Shown: positions 22,361 to 36,097, counted from the stretch's first letter. The stretch is DNA of 60,000 nucleotides from Nymphaea colorata (GCF_008831285.2 NC_045150.1:5532001-5592000); one strand, 5' to 3'. Translations and numbers: made by a program. Notes: generated by a model not told the origin, from the letters alone.

Positions 22361-23890
22361 CAAGGCCATGCAGACAACACTTCTTCACACCAATGTAGAA
22401 GTCGCAAGGCTTTTACATGCGACTTTTACATGGGGTAACGTAGTCAAGAGATCAATTTCATGTGACAAAGATATTTTGTCGTGGTCTGACTCATTCACAT
22501 GAAGGCAAGATAAATAAGAACTATTGTTTATAGTGCTACAGTTTTTTTTTTCTTTTTCAATTGAATGGGTGGGGGCAGGCAGATCCCCAACTGCTTCTGC
22601 ATATGCTATTCACTGTGGAATATATCACAATCATTAATGTTCAATAGTGCGAATTCACAAGAGAGAACTGTATATTATCATTTCATCATTGGGTGGCAGA
22701 GCTAGAAATCTAAAGAGAGAAACCATAATTAAGATTATGGAACCCATGGGAACCTGCGTAGTGAAAATTTTAGATCGGTGCATCAAAAGTAAATTTGTAA
22801 ATATAGCATCTGCTCAAACGCGACGAACATTCACTATGATCTTACAACTTATTGAGGAATTGATCAGTGACCTTCTGAACCAGTTTGGCAATATTAACAA
22901 GTTGTTACTGTCTTATAAATCTACGACAAAGGTTGAGGTGAATTCATAATACACCATGTTACCATAGTCCATATATCTATCCCAAACTTTTAGATAGATT
23001 CATGAACTAGAAACAATGCAGTTTATGAAAGGTTTAAGTACTTGATCTCTGTCACGCCGCCTCTCATGAGAAAGTTTTTTTTTTCTCCTTTATGTAAACT
23101 TATATCAATATTTTGCTAATTGGTTATTCAAATACAACAAATTACATTTAGATTATCAAAAGAGTTTTTTGGCAGTAGAGGCACTTTGTAAGTGTTCTCT
23201 TGGATTTTATGAAAATTGAGACAGATTTATAAGACAATATAACTATTGTTTGGTCAATCTACCTCAAATTTTAGGCACATTTATGAGACATTCATAAAGT
23301 GTCACTTACACAAAGCAACGGCAAACCATTGTTGTCCGATTCTCTAAATTTGGCTGATTCTCCAGTTCAGCTGAATCGATTGAGGATCGGTTATAAAGTA
23401 ATAATAAAAAACAGTTATATTGAAAAATATAACTCAAAAATATTTAAAATAACTAAAAATGAAAAGTGTATAAAATGTGCGAAAAAAATATATTTTAAAC
23501 AGATCGCACAATATGGCAGTTTCGAATAGGATATAGAATTGAATCACGGATTTGATTCCAATTGGCTGATTGATCAGGGCGATGCTATTAATAACACCGG
23601 TGCAAAGCTTAGCCTTGCCGAGCTTAGTTTACTGTGAAGCCTGATGACAAGAAATGTTGGGATGATTGAAAAAAAATTATTTATAAAAACTTTACAGAAA
23701 AAAAGGGCATTAAATTTTTGGCGTGGTATAATAAAATCATGCTCAATTTAAAATTTCTTTCGGTGGTTCATGGAAACAATTCAAATTTAAGCCTATTAAT
23801 GGTTAGCCTAGAGAAAAACAGAACCCGACTGTAAGTTTTTTCAGAAGGAAGTCAACTCCTTGAGACTTGCATGCGTGAAACTCTGCGCCG

Positions 23891-23919
23891 GAAGAAGAAG
23901 AAGAAGAAGAAGAAGAAGG
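23891..23919 (+). repeat. (GAA)n trinucleotide repeat
   Basis: About nine GAA units. Frames across it on either strand read poly-Lys or poly-Phe and are not genes. Confidence 0.93.
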
Positions 23920-24264
23920 AGGTTCTGTCGCCTCCCGTCATCCCCTCGAAGCGGCATCCATCGAGCCACACGCATAAATGCGCTGCTGTTTCATTAATGT
24001 GGGTTTCAACGAGATTCACCGTGAGAGAGGAAGGCGGAAGAAAGAAAACACTCCTCGATCCTAATCTCATTGCTTATGATTAGTTCTTAAAAGCCGCATT
24101 GCCAAAAACTGGGTCAAAGTGGAGCTGAGAATTTTTTCTTGGGAGAGCCAAGTTATAATTTTCAAAACTTTTGCAACGGGTCAACCTATATGTTTAACTT
24201 TTTTTATAAATTATAAGAGTTTTTTTTTTTTTTTTTTCAAAAATTACAGGTGAGGCTATGACCC

Positions 24265-24715
24265 CTAAAGATGTTCAATGAGTCGGCTAGGTTCGAAACT
24301 CGATTAATTAAACTCCAGTTGAGCTTCAGCTTGTCATGTTGATTAAACGAGCCGAGTTTGAGTTAAAAAGTAAATGAGTTCATGTGAGGCGAGCTTTGAT
24401 TGTGTATAAACTCAAATGAAGCTAGTAAGAGAACATGTACAAAATGATTCAATGTTATTACTCCCCTTGTTACCAACCTTGAGGTCTGAGTTTCAAATTC
24501 TCTCGTTCCTTCTTTTTAAAAAAAATGATCTTCTTTAATAATGTCTCGGCTAAGCTCCAACTAAAACTCAGCTTGAGCTTAGCAGAGCCAACTGAATTCG
24601 AGCTTTCTTAAGTTTGAGTTGAGGTGAGCTTGAGTTAGTCCACTCAATCTCGAGCTGAGTTCGAGCCCAGGTTTAATTTGAGACTTTAGCCGAACTCAAC
24701 TCGTGTACATCCCTA
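24265..24715. mobile_element. Non-autonomous repeat with (G)GATGTNCA termini
   Basis: Begins AGATGTTCAATGAGTCGG and ends with the inverse type, ACTCGTGTACATCCCT, with CGAGTTTGAG/CTCGAGC words throughout. It is about 450 bp long and non-coding. The ends are imperfect, so the boundaries are approximate. Confidence 0.6.
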
Positions 24716-25093
24716 ATAACCTCTGTCAGGCTCCCTTTCGTCCATCCCATTTAATCAATCAAAGGTTTCAGCCAATATTTGTTTATAAGAGGGGATGTTT
24801 TATAAGTTTTAAAATCTTTTATAGGCACTAAAATTAAACTTTTTTGAAAATGTTTAATAGTAAAAAATTTTATTTTTCAAAAACCAGGGGGTTATGGCCA
24901 GCCATTGACTAGATGCCTCAGGTGCACCTCCATGAATTTGACAACTGGCCTCCACCTTAACCTCTGTTAAGTTAGGACCTTGGCTTTGGTGGTCTGGTCT
25001 CAGTGAGCCAAGTAGGTTTGGGCATTGAACCCACTTGTGTCTGCTCCTAAGTAATCGAACCTGGTTCATGCATTATGCCATATGAACGATTTA

Positions 25094-25476
25094 GGGGGCA
25101 TTTGCTTCACTTGGAATCAATGGAATTCTAAAATCATTATTCTCATTAGAAGTTTATTAACAAAGAAAGAATTTTGATTCTGAAATTATAAACTTATTTC
25201 AGAATCAAAATTCTAGAATTATGATTCCACCTTAAGGGTGAAATTATGATTCTAGAATCTTTTTATCTCACTTTGAGACACAAATCAGGAAGGTCTTAAG
25301 TCATGCATTCTAGAACTTTAATTCATTAATTTTAATTCTATTATCATAATTCCATACTGTTAAACTCAAAAGAAAAATTGAAACTGAAAATTTCAGTTCC
25401 AATTTCAAGTTAAGGTGGAAATTTGGTTTTGAAAATTTGATTCTAGAATCAAAATTCTAAACTACCAAACGCCCCC
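25094..25476. mobile_element. MITE with GGGGGC termini and TTA duplication (PIF/Harbinger-like)
   Basis: Starts GGGGGCATTTGCTTCACTT and ends with the inverse type CTACCAAACGCCCCC. TTA stands directly outside both ends (25091-25093 and 25477-25479). A 3-bp TTA/TAA duplication is characteristic of PIF/Harbinger and its Tourist-like MITEs. The 383-bp body is AT-rich, contains internal mirrored words such as TGATTCTAGAAT and has no open frame. Confidence 0.75.
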
Positions 25477-25666
25477 TTAAAACATTTTTTTTTCTTGAAA
25501 ATCTACCGTTCCAGGTGAGGGGCAGATGGAATTCCACCGTGTATGCTTTGATAAAAATGTCCCCAGTTGAAGTTTGTTTTGGGCCAATTATATTTTGGCC
25601 TTCTTGTCAAATATTCGTATTGTCAAAATTTTCTCTTTCCCGTGCCAAAGAATCTCTCTCTCTCTT

Positions 25667-25692
25667 TATATATATATATATATATATATATA
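25667..25692 (+). repeat. (TA)n microsatellite
   Basis: Short TA run after a CT run. Confidence 0.9.
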
Positions 25693-26449
25693 GTTTTTCA
25701 ATGTGTGATCCAGTAACCTACATTGTCTCTAGTTATGAAACCTAAGGTATCCATGTGCCTATCCCGATGAGGTGCATGCTTAGGTTTCTTGTCCCCCATT
25801 CGTTCTTGAGTCACCAGCATTGCATCGCGCTCTGGTTTTTATAGAAAATTCGCATGTTAATCATTTGATCTTTTGCCTTAATTTATATAGTTTATGGAAA
25901 AAACTATGGATTTTCCCTTCATTATTGATGGGGTTGTGGTGTAGCCAAGTTGGTGGGGAAGCGCCAGATTTTGATTAGTGAACCTTTTCTCATGACATTT
26001 TACTGTTGGTGAAAGGTTTCTAGAATTAAATAATTCTGAAGATACTGACCCTTCATGTTTCTGCAAGCAACCATTGTATATCAGCAACTGGCAGCAAGAG
26101 GAGTAGATCCATCGAGCACTAAAATTTCATTTTTTTTTTCTTAATTACCGATCTAGAAAATGAAAGTATTTATTGTCCGTCTAAAGTCGGCCAATATATA
26201 TATATATGTCGCATTTTATGCTGATGATGATCATTATGTGGAAGCATGAAGTTGCTAGTTTTTCAATGCGTGTTGCATTAATAACCTATATTGTCATTTT
26301 ATAAAACCAAGGATTCTGAATTTAATGTTCATGGTAGCCACAAGTCTAGGATTGTCTGACCTACCCGTGAGGTGCTTTTCCTTTGTTGATTATGTTGCGG
26401 TTTAGGAAGGAAACCAAAAGATTTTTTCATAAAAAAAAGTCACCTTAGG

Positions 26450-26600
26450 GTTTTAAAATTTTGACAAGAGTCGAAATATCATTTTTCAAAATTTTGTATA
26501 GAATACATGAGTTTTTTAAAATTTAAATGTAAATTAAAATTGTCTTTTTTTTTTTATGGGGGCCAAGGGCCCGGACGACCTCCCTTGGCTCGGATCCTAT
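26450..26600. mobile_element. Fragment of the AAAATATCATTTTTCAAAA repeat family
   Basis: TTTTAAAATTTTGAC, then a GAAATATCATTTTTCAAAAT core, then a T run and GGGGGCCAAGGGCCCGGACG, in the same order as at 13535-13675. No coding capacity. The boundaries are approximate. Confidence 0.5.
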
Positions 26601-26676
26601 TGTGGACATTTCGTGCAGTAATTGAACGGTCGGTAAAAGGTTTTCAAGAATTAAATAATTGTGTAGATACTCTGCC

Positions 26677-26847
26677 TTTTTTCTACGTGCATGCATCTGG
26701 CGGCGAATTCTGTTTCTTTTTATGTTTATATTAACATCTTCAAATGTCGACTCTGTTATTTTTTTCTACGTGCATGCATCTGGCGGCATTATCACAAGGA
26801 ATTCTGTTTCTTTATTTTTATATTAACATCTTCAAATATCGACTCTG
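26677..26847 (+). repeat. Tandem duplication, about 79 and 88 bp
   Basis: Both copies run from TTTTTTCTACGTGCATGCAT to ATCGACTCTG or GTCGACTCTG (26677-26755 and 26760-26847). The second has about 11 extra bases after TGGCGGC. Few substitutions separate them. Confidence 0.9.
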
Positions 26848-27253
26848 TAGAAAGTTTTGGCCGGGAGGCACTAACCAGTCTTAGTCCGCAACAACCCTGC
26901 CGAGGAAAGACCCCTTAACCTTTTATTCCAACAGTATATATATACAACAAAAATTGGCAATCACTTACAATAAAATTGTAAAGAACTAAAACCGATCCAG
27001 TAAAGAAAACAGTAAGCAAGAAGATGCCAAAAAGATGAAGGAACCGGATTTACAAATTTTGAGATAGAGAAGGAACAAAAAAATAAAGAATTCAGAGGGT
27101 TAACCATCCAGCAAAGTAGGATCAAACATGATTTTTTTTTCTCTCTTTTCTTTCCCTAGTGTGTGACGTTCCCTAATACAAAATAAAGTGAAACAATACA
27201 AATATGTATTAGAATGGGAGCTCAAACTCTTGTATGTTTCCTTTACTGTAAAA

Positions 27254-27291
27254 GTCAAGGGTTGTATCGGTAGTCAAGGGTTGTATCGGTG
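27254..27291 (+). repeat. Tandem duplication, 2 x 19 bp
   Basis: GTCAAGGGTTGTATCGGT occurs twice back to back with one base between copies. Confidence 0.95.
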
Positions 27292-27489
27292 CCTACTGTA
27301 AGCTCCAAATGCATGTCTCCTAACGAATTGCTCGTATTTTATTGATGAAAGCCAGGTCGGTACCCATGCCACTCAAACCAGTGACCTTAATAGCTCCATG
27401 GATCCAGTTCAACACGCTCTACTTTAAATTTGAGGACAGTAAGTCCGTGTAAAAGATCAGACCTAGTTTGATCTTCTGGCCAAAAGACC

Positions 27490-27642
27490 CAGTGGCGGAG
27501 CCATGATTTTTTAATCGTGGGGCACTTACCTTGGCGACACAAATTTGGGGTGGGTACTGTGATGTTGGGACATTATAATTGAATTTTTGAATGGTTGACA
27601 TGGGCAGTGGCTCACCCCAGCTAACAAGCAGCTCCGCTACTG
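27490..27642. mobile_element. MITE-like element, CAGTGGCGGAGC ... GCTCCGCTACTG
   Basis: The left end CAGTGGCGGAGC and right end GCTCCGCTACTG are inverse repeats with 11 of 12 positions matching, around a 153-bp non-coding body. Such ends are found on plant hAT-type MITEs. The immediate flanks do not show a clear 8-bp duplication. Confidence 0.7.
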
Positions 27643-28086
27643 ATGCTACTGCACAAGACAAATTAAACTTTTTACTTTTTCCATTTTTTTGCAAATTAAA
27701 AGAAGTTGCAGTACTTTTCTGAATATCTTTGGCCGTCAAAATTCGCAGTTTACACACCCATGTTTTTAATAAAATTTAAAAAGTTAAAGAAAAGAAGAAA
27801 AAGGATGGCCGGTGGGTTTAAGCGAAGGTTTTATGCTGTCTAGATTTTGTTGTTCCAAACAAACATATGTCCATCAAGTGTAATCTTATACCTATAGTAT
27901 AGTATAATAAGAAGAAGAGATCTTTCTCAATCACCTCCCTTGTCCTTTGTTAAGAGAGAGACTGAGAGAAAGGGGGAAAAATTTCTGCTAAAGAGGTCCA
28001 CCGCTGCCGGCAGCCCGCTGCTACCTGTCCATGCGGCCACCACCACTACCTGCCTTCAAATTTCTCTCTCTCTCTCTCTCACTCAC

Positions 28087-28245
28087 ATGGCAGCACTGGC
28101 CATGGCCAGTACTCTTCTTCTCTCCTCTCTTTCACTGTCTCTAATGGCCAGCAACTGCCATACGGCCTTAGAGAAGTTATACTTTATCAGTTACAGGTTC
28201 AGTTGGGTTAGCTTAATTTGGACTATTAATTTCATCACTAACTAA
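28087..28245 (+). other. Unrecognised short frame with signal-peptide-like start
   Basis: From ATG 28087 the first 27 or so codons read as a small-residue/Leu-rich hydrophobic segment with three internal Mets, preceded by a CT-rich leader. It could be a secretory leader in a first exon, but the rest matches nothing I know and I found no continuing exon. Chance is a fair alternative. Confidence 0.15.
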
Positions 28246-29194
28246 AAAGTTTCACATAATCTGATGTTTTCAGCAGTAAATCCTATGCATTATTTGACCT
28301 TTCTTTGATACCATCTAGGTTCGCTTTAAGCCAAGATGGAATCTAGAAAAATGAAACAAAATAATCAAGAAAGCAAAATTCCTGCAACTAAATGAAGAAG
28401 AAAAAAGGAAGCATTTACGGCTCCAAGTAATCCACTTAATAATATTGTAAAAACTGATCAATATTGTTCTCAATGGTTATTCATTGTTGACTTAATGATG
28501 TTAAACTTCAATCAGCACTTGGTGATGTTAACTCAGATTTACAAAATGTTGCGTTTTTTTTTTAGATTTTATGATGATCGCAATTCATTTAGCATTATAT
28601 GTTTAGACCTTAAACACACATCCTATGATATGGTTTGCTCTTACTGCTCATCAATTCTTTTGCCTGGATTACCTGATATGTTCTTTCTTGTTATTTTAGT
28701 TGTTGTTGTTTTTTTTTTTTAATTTCTTGTTATTTTTATACTAATTATATAATTTACAAATTAGTTGTTGTTCCTTTTTTTTTCCCTTTTACAACATTTG
28801 TGTTAAGTGGGGCTGCCGTATTCTAACTTTTAATTATTATCCTCTTCTCTTCCAAAAGGAACATTAAAAGTGATCATAAGCAGACATTTTCAGGTGACAG
28901 CCGGAAACAGTCATCTTGCTATTGTTATTGCATGCGCGCTGTTTGGCGTTCAGTTTCATGCACAAAAAACACTAAAAGCTGCCCGTCGGCGTCTTTTCCA
29001 CAAACGTAAGGTGGAATTTCTGATCATTCCACTCAATGGCAAATACTTATTTCAAAAGCAGAGTCGCTTTTAAGTTGGCCAACATACTCATGATCTGATC
29101 CTAAGCAATTCCTCGGTGCCAACTTGGAGAACAGCATATTTTTTTAAAATCTTTCTTATATTGAAAATAGTACACTTGCGTTTATAAGTTTCAC

Positions 29195-29577
29195 ATAAAG
29201 ATGTCAATGGATTAGATTCGAATTGTATATACTCATATTCGCTTGTTTAAATATTGAATTGGGATTCAAACATAAATAAAGAGAAGTCAAATCCAAACCC
29301 AAATCTGAAATACGATTTCTGGAATCTGATCCGCATATGATTTTACATTCACATTCAACAAATCCGAATTTTGAACAAGATCTAGCCAATTTTCAAAATG
29401 GAAGGGCGTTGAGTACACTATATTTGTCTAAAACTAAATCGACCATTGGTTATTCATATATATCCGACTCAGAATCTGATTGGATGTCATTTCTTATGTC
29501 TCAATCCAATCTTAATCGGTTATTAAATTTTTTTTTTTCATATCTGATTTATTCAGCATAGTTCTGTCGAATGTCCC
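29195..29577. mobile_element. Copy of the GGATGTCAAT repeat family
   Basis: Starts AAGATGTCAATGGATTAGAT and ends near GAATGTCCCTT, the inverse type. The body is filled with AATCCGAAT, AAATCTGA and GGATTCAAA words and has no stable frame. Related copies lie at 30157, 38500, 57222 and 59629. Confidence 0.6.
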
Positions 29578-30156
29578 TTCTTTCTCATTAATAATATACA
29601 TACTTTAATATATATTTTTCATATAGTAGACAACAAGTCTTTGGTAGGAATGATAGAAGTAGTAGTTTTCATATTTATTTTCAGTGTTCATAGATGCCAT
29701 TAACACTTAAATGTGTGAGAATTGCGGGATTGGCTCCTCCAAAATAAGCGGATCATGTATCACAATCTGGTGTCAAGGGTGTGGACATGTATAGTAAACT
29801 GAACTGCAATCTTCCTTTTTTATTCGCCTGTGAGTTACTCGGATGAGGTGTAAGCGGCTCTCTTTCAAGTTGGATCCAGTTAATGAATTGAACCTCAGAC
29901 GATCCCGTGTAATCAAATTTAAATTTGGTCCCGATTCACAAAACCAGATTTAATATTTATATCTGGAAATCCTTTGTAATTTGCTGGATTGGACTTAGGT
30001 TTGGATTCGCTTAATTAATTAAGAAAGTGCTGCATACAAAACACAAAACCTGCTTAGTGATTTGATCTGCATTTTGTTATTAGATCCAATTTGGTTCAAA
30101 CTCAGAACAACAAGAAGTTGTATATGATCGATCCATTTACAATGCTATCACAAAAA

Positions 30157-30520
30157 GGGATGTCAATAAGTTCAATTTGGATATGATATGAAACCGATTT
30201 TTTAAAAAACATGGATTGTAAACAACTTTGATACCCAAGAAATTGGATCATATTTGGATTTGAAAAAACAACATCCAAATATATTCGATTTTGGTTTTTG
30301 AATCTTCAGATGGATTCGGATCAGGACTCAGATTAGATTTAGTTTTAAATAAATATCCTGTACCTAATGTCCAGACATTTTGGAAGTTGGGTCTTAACAA
30401 TTGTAATTCGGTTTGGATTCAGTTTAAAAGTCAATCCAGATTCAGATATGAATTCAGATATGGTATAGAATTTTCTTCATTCACATTTAAATCTGAATTT
30501 GAATCTAAGATGTAAAGCAG
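30157..30520. mobile_element. Copy of the GGATGTCAAT repeat family
   Basis: Starts GGGATGTCAATAAGTTCAAT and continues with GGATTTGAA, GGATTCAGAT and AATCTGAAT words. The right boundary near AATCTAAGATG is approximate. Confidence 0.6.
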
Positions 30521-31196
30521 ATATGGTTAAGAATACATCCAAAGCAGCAAGCCAATTCTCTATTTACGTTTCCCTGGTCTCTTCCTTTCATTTGGTTCTC
30601 TTTCTCTTCTTTGTACTCTTTCCCATTTACTTGTTGGCCTTGCAGCTTAGGTGGTTGCGGGGCCAACTTTTTCTGTTTTTTTTTTCAAGCCAACACCAAA
30701 GCAAGTCTGAATTTGATCAACAAAAACCATTTGGAGGTATTTTAATTAATGTAGTTGTCACATGAGGGATATTAATCACGGTTAGTTTTACTTGATCAAG
30801 AAGGAAAGGGGCAGACAAGAAGCCAATACCATAAAAGTACATTTCTTTATTGATGCAAAAAGAACATCAGTAAAGATAGCAAATACATCAGTAAAGCCTT
30901 TACTGATACTTCCGCTTATGCAAAAGATAGCAATCGCCATGATAGGCGAACTTGTCAAGGCTAAGCAAAGCTTAAGTTTCCCAAGTTTATGAGAGATGAC
31001 TCATGATTTTGGTGGTTTCCGTGGAGCCATATGGATGGATTTGGAAGATTTGTGTGAGTAAATACCGATGGATTTAGAGTATGAGTTTGAACATCACAAT
31101 GTCAAGCTCTGAAAAAGATAAACTAGATAGGGAGGGTTTTGCTTTAATTCTTTGATAATTAGCTTTTGGAAGCGATATTCTGGCTGGAATTCCAAC

Positions 31197-31221
<25 letters not shown>
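31197..31221 (+). repeat. (TA)n microsatellite
   Basis: Alternating TA of about 25 bases. Confidence 0.93.
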
Positions 31222-31227
<6 letters not shown>

Positions 31228-32802
31228 GCCATATATGACATGCCCAAAATCATTTTTTATGAATTGGGCATGGCCTATTTTTGTTGGTATAGGATAATCA
31301 TGTAGTTGGAGAACTTAAGCAAGCCCCGTACACCATTATTATTGTTAGCAAGGAAAATAGGTCAATCTTAGGATGATGGACTGGGCCAAATGAGAGTTTT
31401 GATAAAATCCAATCCTTCACACCATCCATTCCATGACCATATTAGGTGCCCATAACAGCCAATCATCTACTAAATTCTAATAGAGACACCAATTCTAGCT
31501 TGATAATCTGCTGACTGATAAAATTTTTAGAATTCTAGTTAGAGCAAGGATTTAAATCAGTACTAATTCATGAGTTATAAGAACAAATAACCATGCCAGT
31601 ACTCAATACTAACTCTGGTGTAACTTGTGTTCTCCAGTCACAAGAATTAGCAAGATGGCTTACTCAAACTCGAAATACCACTTTCACCATAAACTTGTTA
31701 TTTTTTTGAAACTTTTATAGGACTAGAATCCCATCTATGAGGTTATAGCTCCTCAAAAGTTTTCACTTTCATCAGCAGTATGTAACAAGTTTATCCTTCA
31801 CCTTGGAAGAAGCCTGCAATTCTTATTGGGGAAAAAAAAAAAATCACCTCAAGGGAAGTTTTGAGCACGTATGCTAATAAGAACAATATTTGTCTTGCAT
31901 CAAGCAAACTATACAAAATCCCATTGTGCACCGAGGATGATAGCATGCTTCTGAAAAGAAACGCAAACAGATTAAGCCACAAAACTTTTTTGCAGCAATT
32001 ATCGACTAATGTTTATAGGCCACCTGCATGAGCCGGTGATTTTTTTTTTTTAATAAAAAAATAGATAGAACACGAGTGACCATGCTCTTGGAACAGTAAT
32101 AATGAATTGTTCAAGAACAAACTCATAAATTGTGGCATATCTTTTATATACAGTTCAATTCTAAAATTACTGGTTGATAGCTAAAATAAAGAAAAAAGTA
32201 CTCCATGACAAGTTCGTGTAAAGAGATTGATAGGGTGCAAACAAAAGCATTTTAAATTAGGAGTATACAACACTATCCCTAGATCCTTTTCTCCCTCATG
32301 TGTTTGATCATTAAGAACCACACCACTTAATAGGCATCGCCATCAAACTCATCATTGGCACTTACTGAAGATAGTATGGACCATGTGAATTAATGGCATT
32401 GGGAAGAAAAAGAATACATAATTTTTTTTAATAAAAAAAAATATAGACAGCATACGCTGTCTTATATACACACACACATGCAATTTGTGTATGATAAATG
32501 TGTTTGTCGGAGCACTTTTTCTCAGAAAAGGAGAAACCATTTTCGAGGGTTGCGTACAATTTAATATGAATGTGGTAAACGGAGGTCAAAACTCCTTGAG
32601 AATCGGTGATCTTCATGACCTTCACCATGTCCCGTCATGAAACCATGTGCATGGAGAAGAAGGTTCTGTCCCGTTTGCCTGGATTACTGGTCGTGGATCT
32701 TTGAGCAAGCTTGGTTTTATACCGAGTTTGAAAAACATAAAAAGATCGTTGCATAGAGCCACACAACTTCCGCGTCCCTGAAATCCACCTCGACTCTTGA
32801 AA

Positions 32803-32826
32803 TATATATATATATATATATATATA
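32803..32826 (+). repeat. (TA)n microsatellite
   Basis: About 24 bases of alternating TA. Two overlapping minus-strand frames of 149 and 223 codons read through it as Tyr-Ile repeats and are therefore not supported as genes. Confidence 0.93.
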
Positions 32827-35800
32827 ATGGAAGCGGGTTGATTTGATGTTCTTTGACCTTTTTGATGGAAAGTTTTTTCGAATCCAACGAAAAACCTGTG
32901 TTTGATGCTGCAGGATAAACGGTACAAACCTGAAAAGTTTTTCAGCGTTTGCACAGTGTTTTTCTTGTGTATAAAAGGCATCCTTATTCTTTTGAAACTC
33001 CTGAAATTTCTCGATCCCTTGAGTTGTGCAGGACCCGTAGTTTTGTGTTTTTTCGCAAGAATTCGCATCATTTTTGTATAATTTGGGAAACTGTGCTCTG
33101 TTTCTTATCAAAGACGAGTTACAGACAGTCGCAGTCATCTTTTGAACTGCACTCTGTTGCACCATTCCTTTTAGTACAATTCTTCGGCCAAGAACTAATA
33201 ATTTTGTCCCTCTCTGGCTCCGGGCATGCAATTGAGGAGTGGAGTGGTCTTGAAACTTAAGATTCCGATGACAACAACATGGTGGAAGCACAGGGTCGAA
33301 GCACAAAAATGGAAAAGCTGCCCAACTCTTACTCCTTCAAATATTTTTCAAACTACAAATTGTTTCCCAAAAGTGCGAGCTTGGATTCTCGTGTAACACT
33401 CAGCCGGCATCGATTGAGGCCAGGTTCCGTGTAAGTTGGCCCTAATTTTTGAAATCTTTATTTTCACCTTGGTAAAAATTTTTGAAAAAATTTGTTTCAG
33501 CCTTTTTAAATTCTGAACTTTTCATCCTGCCAAGAAACTAGAAAATTTTTTTGCTCGGTTCCTAACGCCTACAGTACAGTGAGATTCAACCGTACTCCAA
33601 TAATGTCATAAGCAACAGTCAGTGTGTGGCAACTCATTTCATGCACGACAATGTCCGGTAGTCGACCCTACAAAATTAATGTCTGGGTTCCACTCAAATT
33701 TTTTATGAACATAGCCGTTACCTCTATGGCTGGATAATCTTTTTATTATTATTTTGTATCGCTGAAATCATCCCAAAAAATGCATTTAAGATAGCACTTG
33801 GTTGGTCATAGTTTTTGACAATAGAATGCACTTTTTACAACAGTTTTTAGCAACAAAATATGAAAAAAAAAGACCATTTAGCCATAAGGTAGCCAGCAGT
33901 TTTCCATGTATATATATAAGTCTGTTGTTAAAAAAGAATATATAATGCAGTTCATATTTGATAAGTTGTGAACTTAACTATAGGATTCTGGTCATATTCG
34001 GATTTAAATTTAAAAGTTAGACTCAAATACGTATAAAGTTTTTCAACTACCAATTAAATTCGAAGTATGCGAACATACAACGAACGGAATATGTAAAAAA
34101 GATTCATGCAATTTGAATACAATACACTAACTGCATCCACCTCGAACGTGCTCAATAGAGACAATTCTAACACAGGCGACCCTAAGAAACAGCTGCTCAC
34201 ATGGAATCTACTCCGACATCCAATTCTCCTCTTGAGCTTCTCGCTGCCTCAAAACAAAGACAGCTTCAGCGATGAAAATACAGTCTTTCTCCTTGAAACC
34301 ATAGACTGCCACTTCCAACATGAAACAATTTGCAAGCAAACTTCCTTCCCACCAATAGAAGGCCAACCATCCGGGATGATGCCATGAGTGGACCAGACTC
34401 TACGCTCATCTAAAGCAGGCTGGTACCAATCTCTGCTAAACCTTCAAGAATTCTAGTGGCCCATCACCTTCAGAAAACTAGAGTGAGACAATCTTTTACG
34501 TATAAATTTTAATGCAAATGGCTTTCAATTATTTTCACTTCATGGGTAATTAATGGCTTGCCAGTTGGTATACAATTAATTACATTTAATCATGATCAAT
34601 AATATTCAATATCATGTGTTTGAGGGAACCAATTATTGTACTTCAGTTGGTTATATATATTACATGAACACCCATGAGACTATTTGCTTAGTTGCAGGCC
34701 TTAGTTTTTAAAACCCCATATAGAAGTGCATATATTTACATGTTAGTGCTTTTTAATCCAATTAAAAAAATTATATATTGGCGTCCCTCTCACCAAAATT
34801 TCTACCTCTTCCAGTACTGCTGGCTACTTAGCAGGAAACATATGTTGATCAATTTGGAGCTCCCTTAAACAATCCGCGAGATCCAACGGCGTTTATAATG
34901 TATAACAAATGCTCATATTTACTGGTACTTATATTCTAAAAACTATATAACCTAACTCTCATATATTTTTATCTCCGGGACAACCCATCAGAACCAACTG
35001 ATCGGAAGGCCAAGATGCATTCTATTTTTTTCCCACTCTCCCCAATTCCCTATTTCATGAATACTTTTAAAAATATTTCATTGAATCTCCTCCAACTTTT
35101 CCGGCAGATTCAGAGAACAGTTACAAGATGCATTATATTTTTTCCATTTGCCAAGCAAGCTACCATCTTTCTCGCTGGGCTAAGGACTGTTGGTCCTTAA
35201 CAATAGATAACATCATTTATTGTTCTTAATTTTCAACCACGCTTTGTATAAGTCGAATATTGAACTTTTGCTTAAAAGGATTTATATTCATGAGGTGATC
35301 AAGGTGGTCTTCTAAGTGAATATCCTAACGTGATACTATCATTACCACCACGAGAGAGGGAAAGAGAGAGAAATATTAAAAAGTTATCAAATTCCTGTCC
35401 AATTTAATAATGTTGGAGGCGTCATTACAAAAGTAATTTAATATAAGAAAAATCTATATATTAAGTCATTTTTTAGCTTCAAAGTGCTTTTTAAATCACA
35501 AAAAAGTTAACAGCTATTAGAACACGAGAATGTTGGCTGTGAAATATCAAGTTTGTAAGAAAAATCAATTTGAATTAAAACATAACACTACTGGATATTC
35601 CTTTCTTCTTCTTCCCGAACAATAACAAAGTACCTCTAAGCAATGTTTTTTTTTTTAGTGTTTTAGAATCTAGCATCCAAAAATAGTGGCATAAATTTGT
35701 TGCCTCTGAAGATTACGCTTGTAATTTCGGCAGACCCGTCTGCCGGTTCATCTTGTAAGAAGAAGCAGACATCAAATTAAAAAGGCAATCCATCATCGAT

Positions 35801-35975
35801 CTCTTAGTGACCTTAGTTCTGTCACCTCTTTGTTTCGGACAACTTCAACAGCCTCTGCCATCAACTATTGCCTTCCAAATGCACTGCCATCTTCCATCTT
35901 GTCCGTCTCAAAAAGAGAGAGAGTGAAGAAAACAAGTTGCATTCCCAGTGCTGTCTTCAATATATGCTGTTGCAA

Positions 35976-36097
<122 letters not shown>

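Noticed and set aside
22647-22949. 100-codon plus-strand frame
   Set aside because: The composition is protein-like, but I recognise no domain, and there is no evident promoter or neighbouring exon. Not enough to call a gene.
32635-33306. 223-codon minus-strand open frame and an overlapping 149-codon frame
   Set aside because: Both run through a TA microsatellite, overlap each other in different phases and show no conserved motif. Neither has better support than the other.
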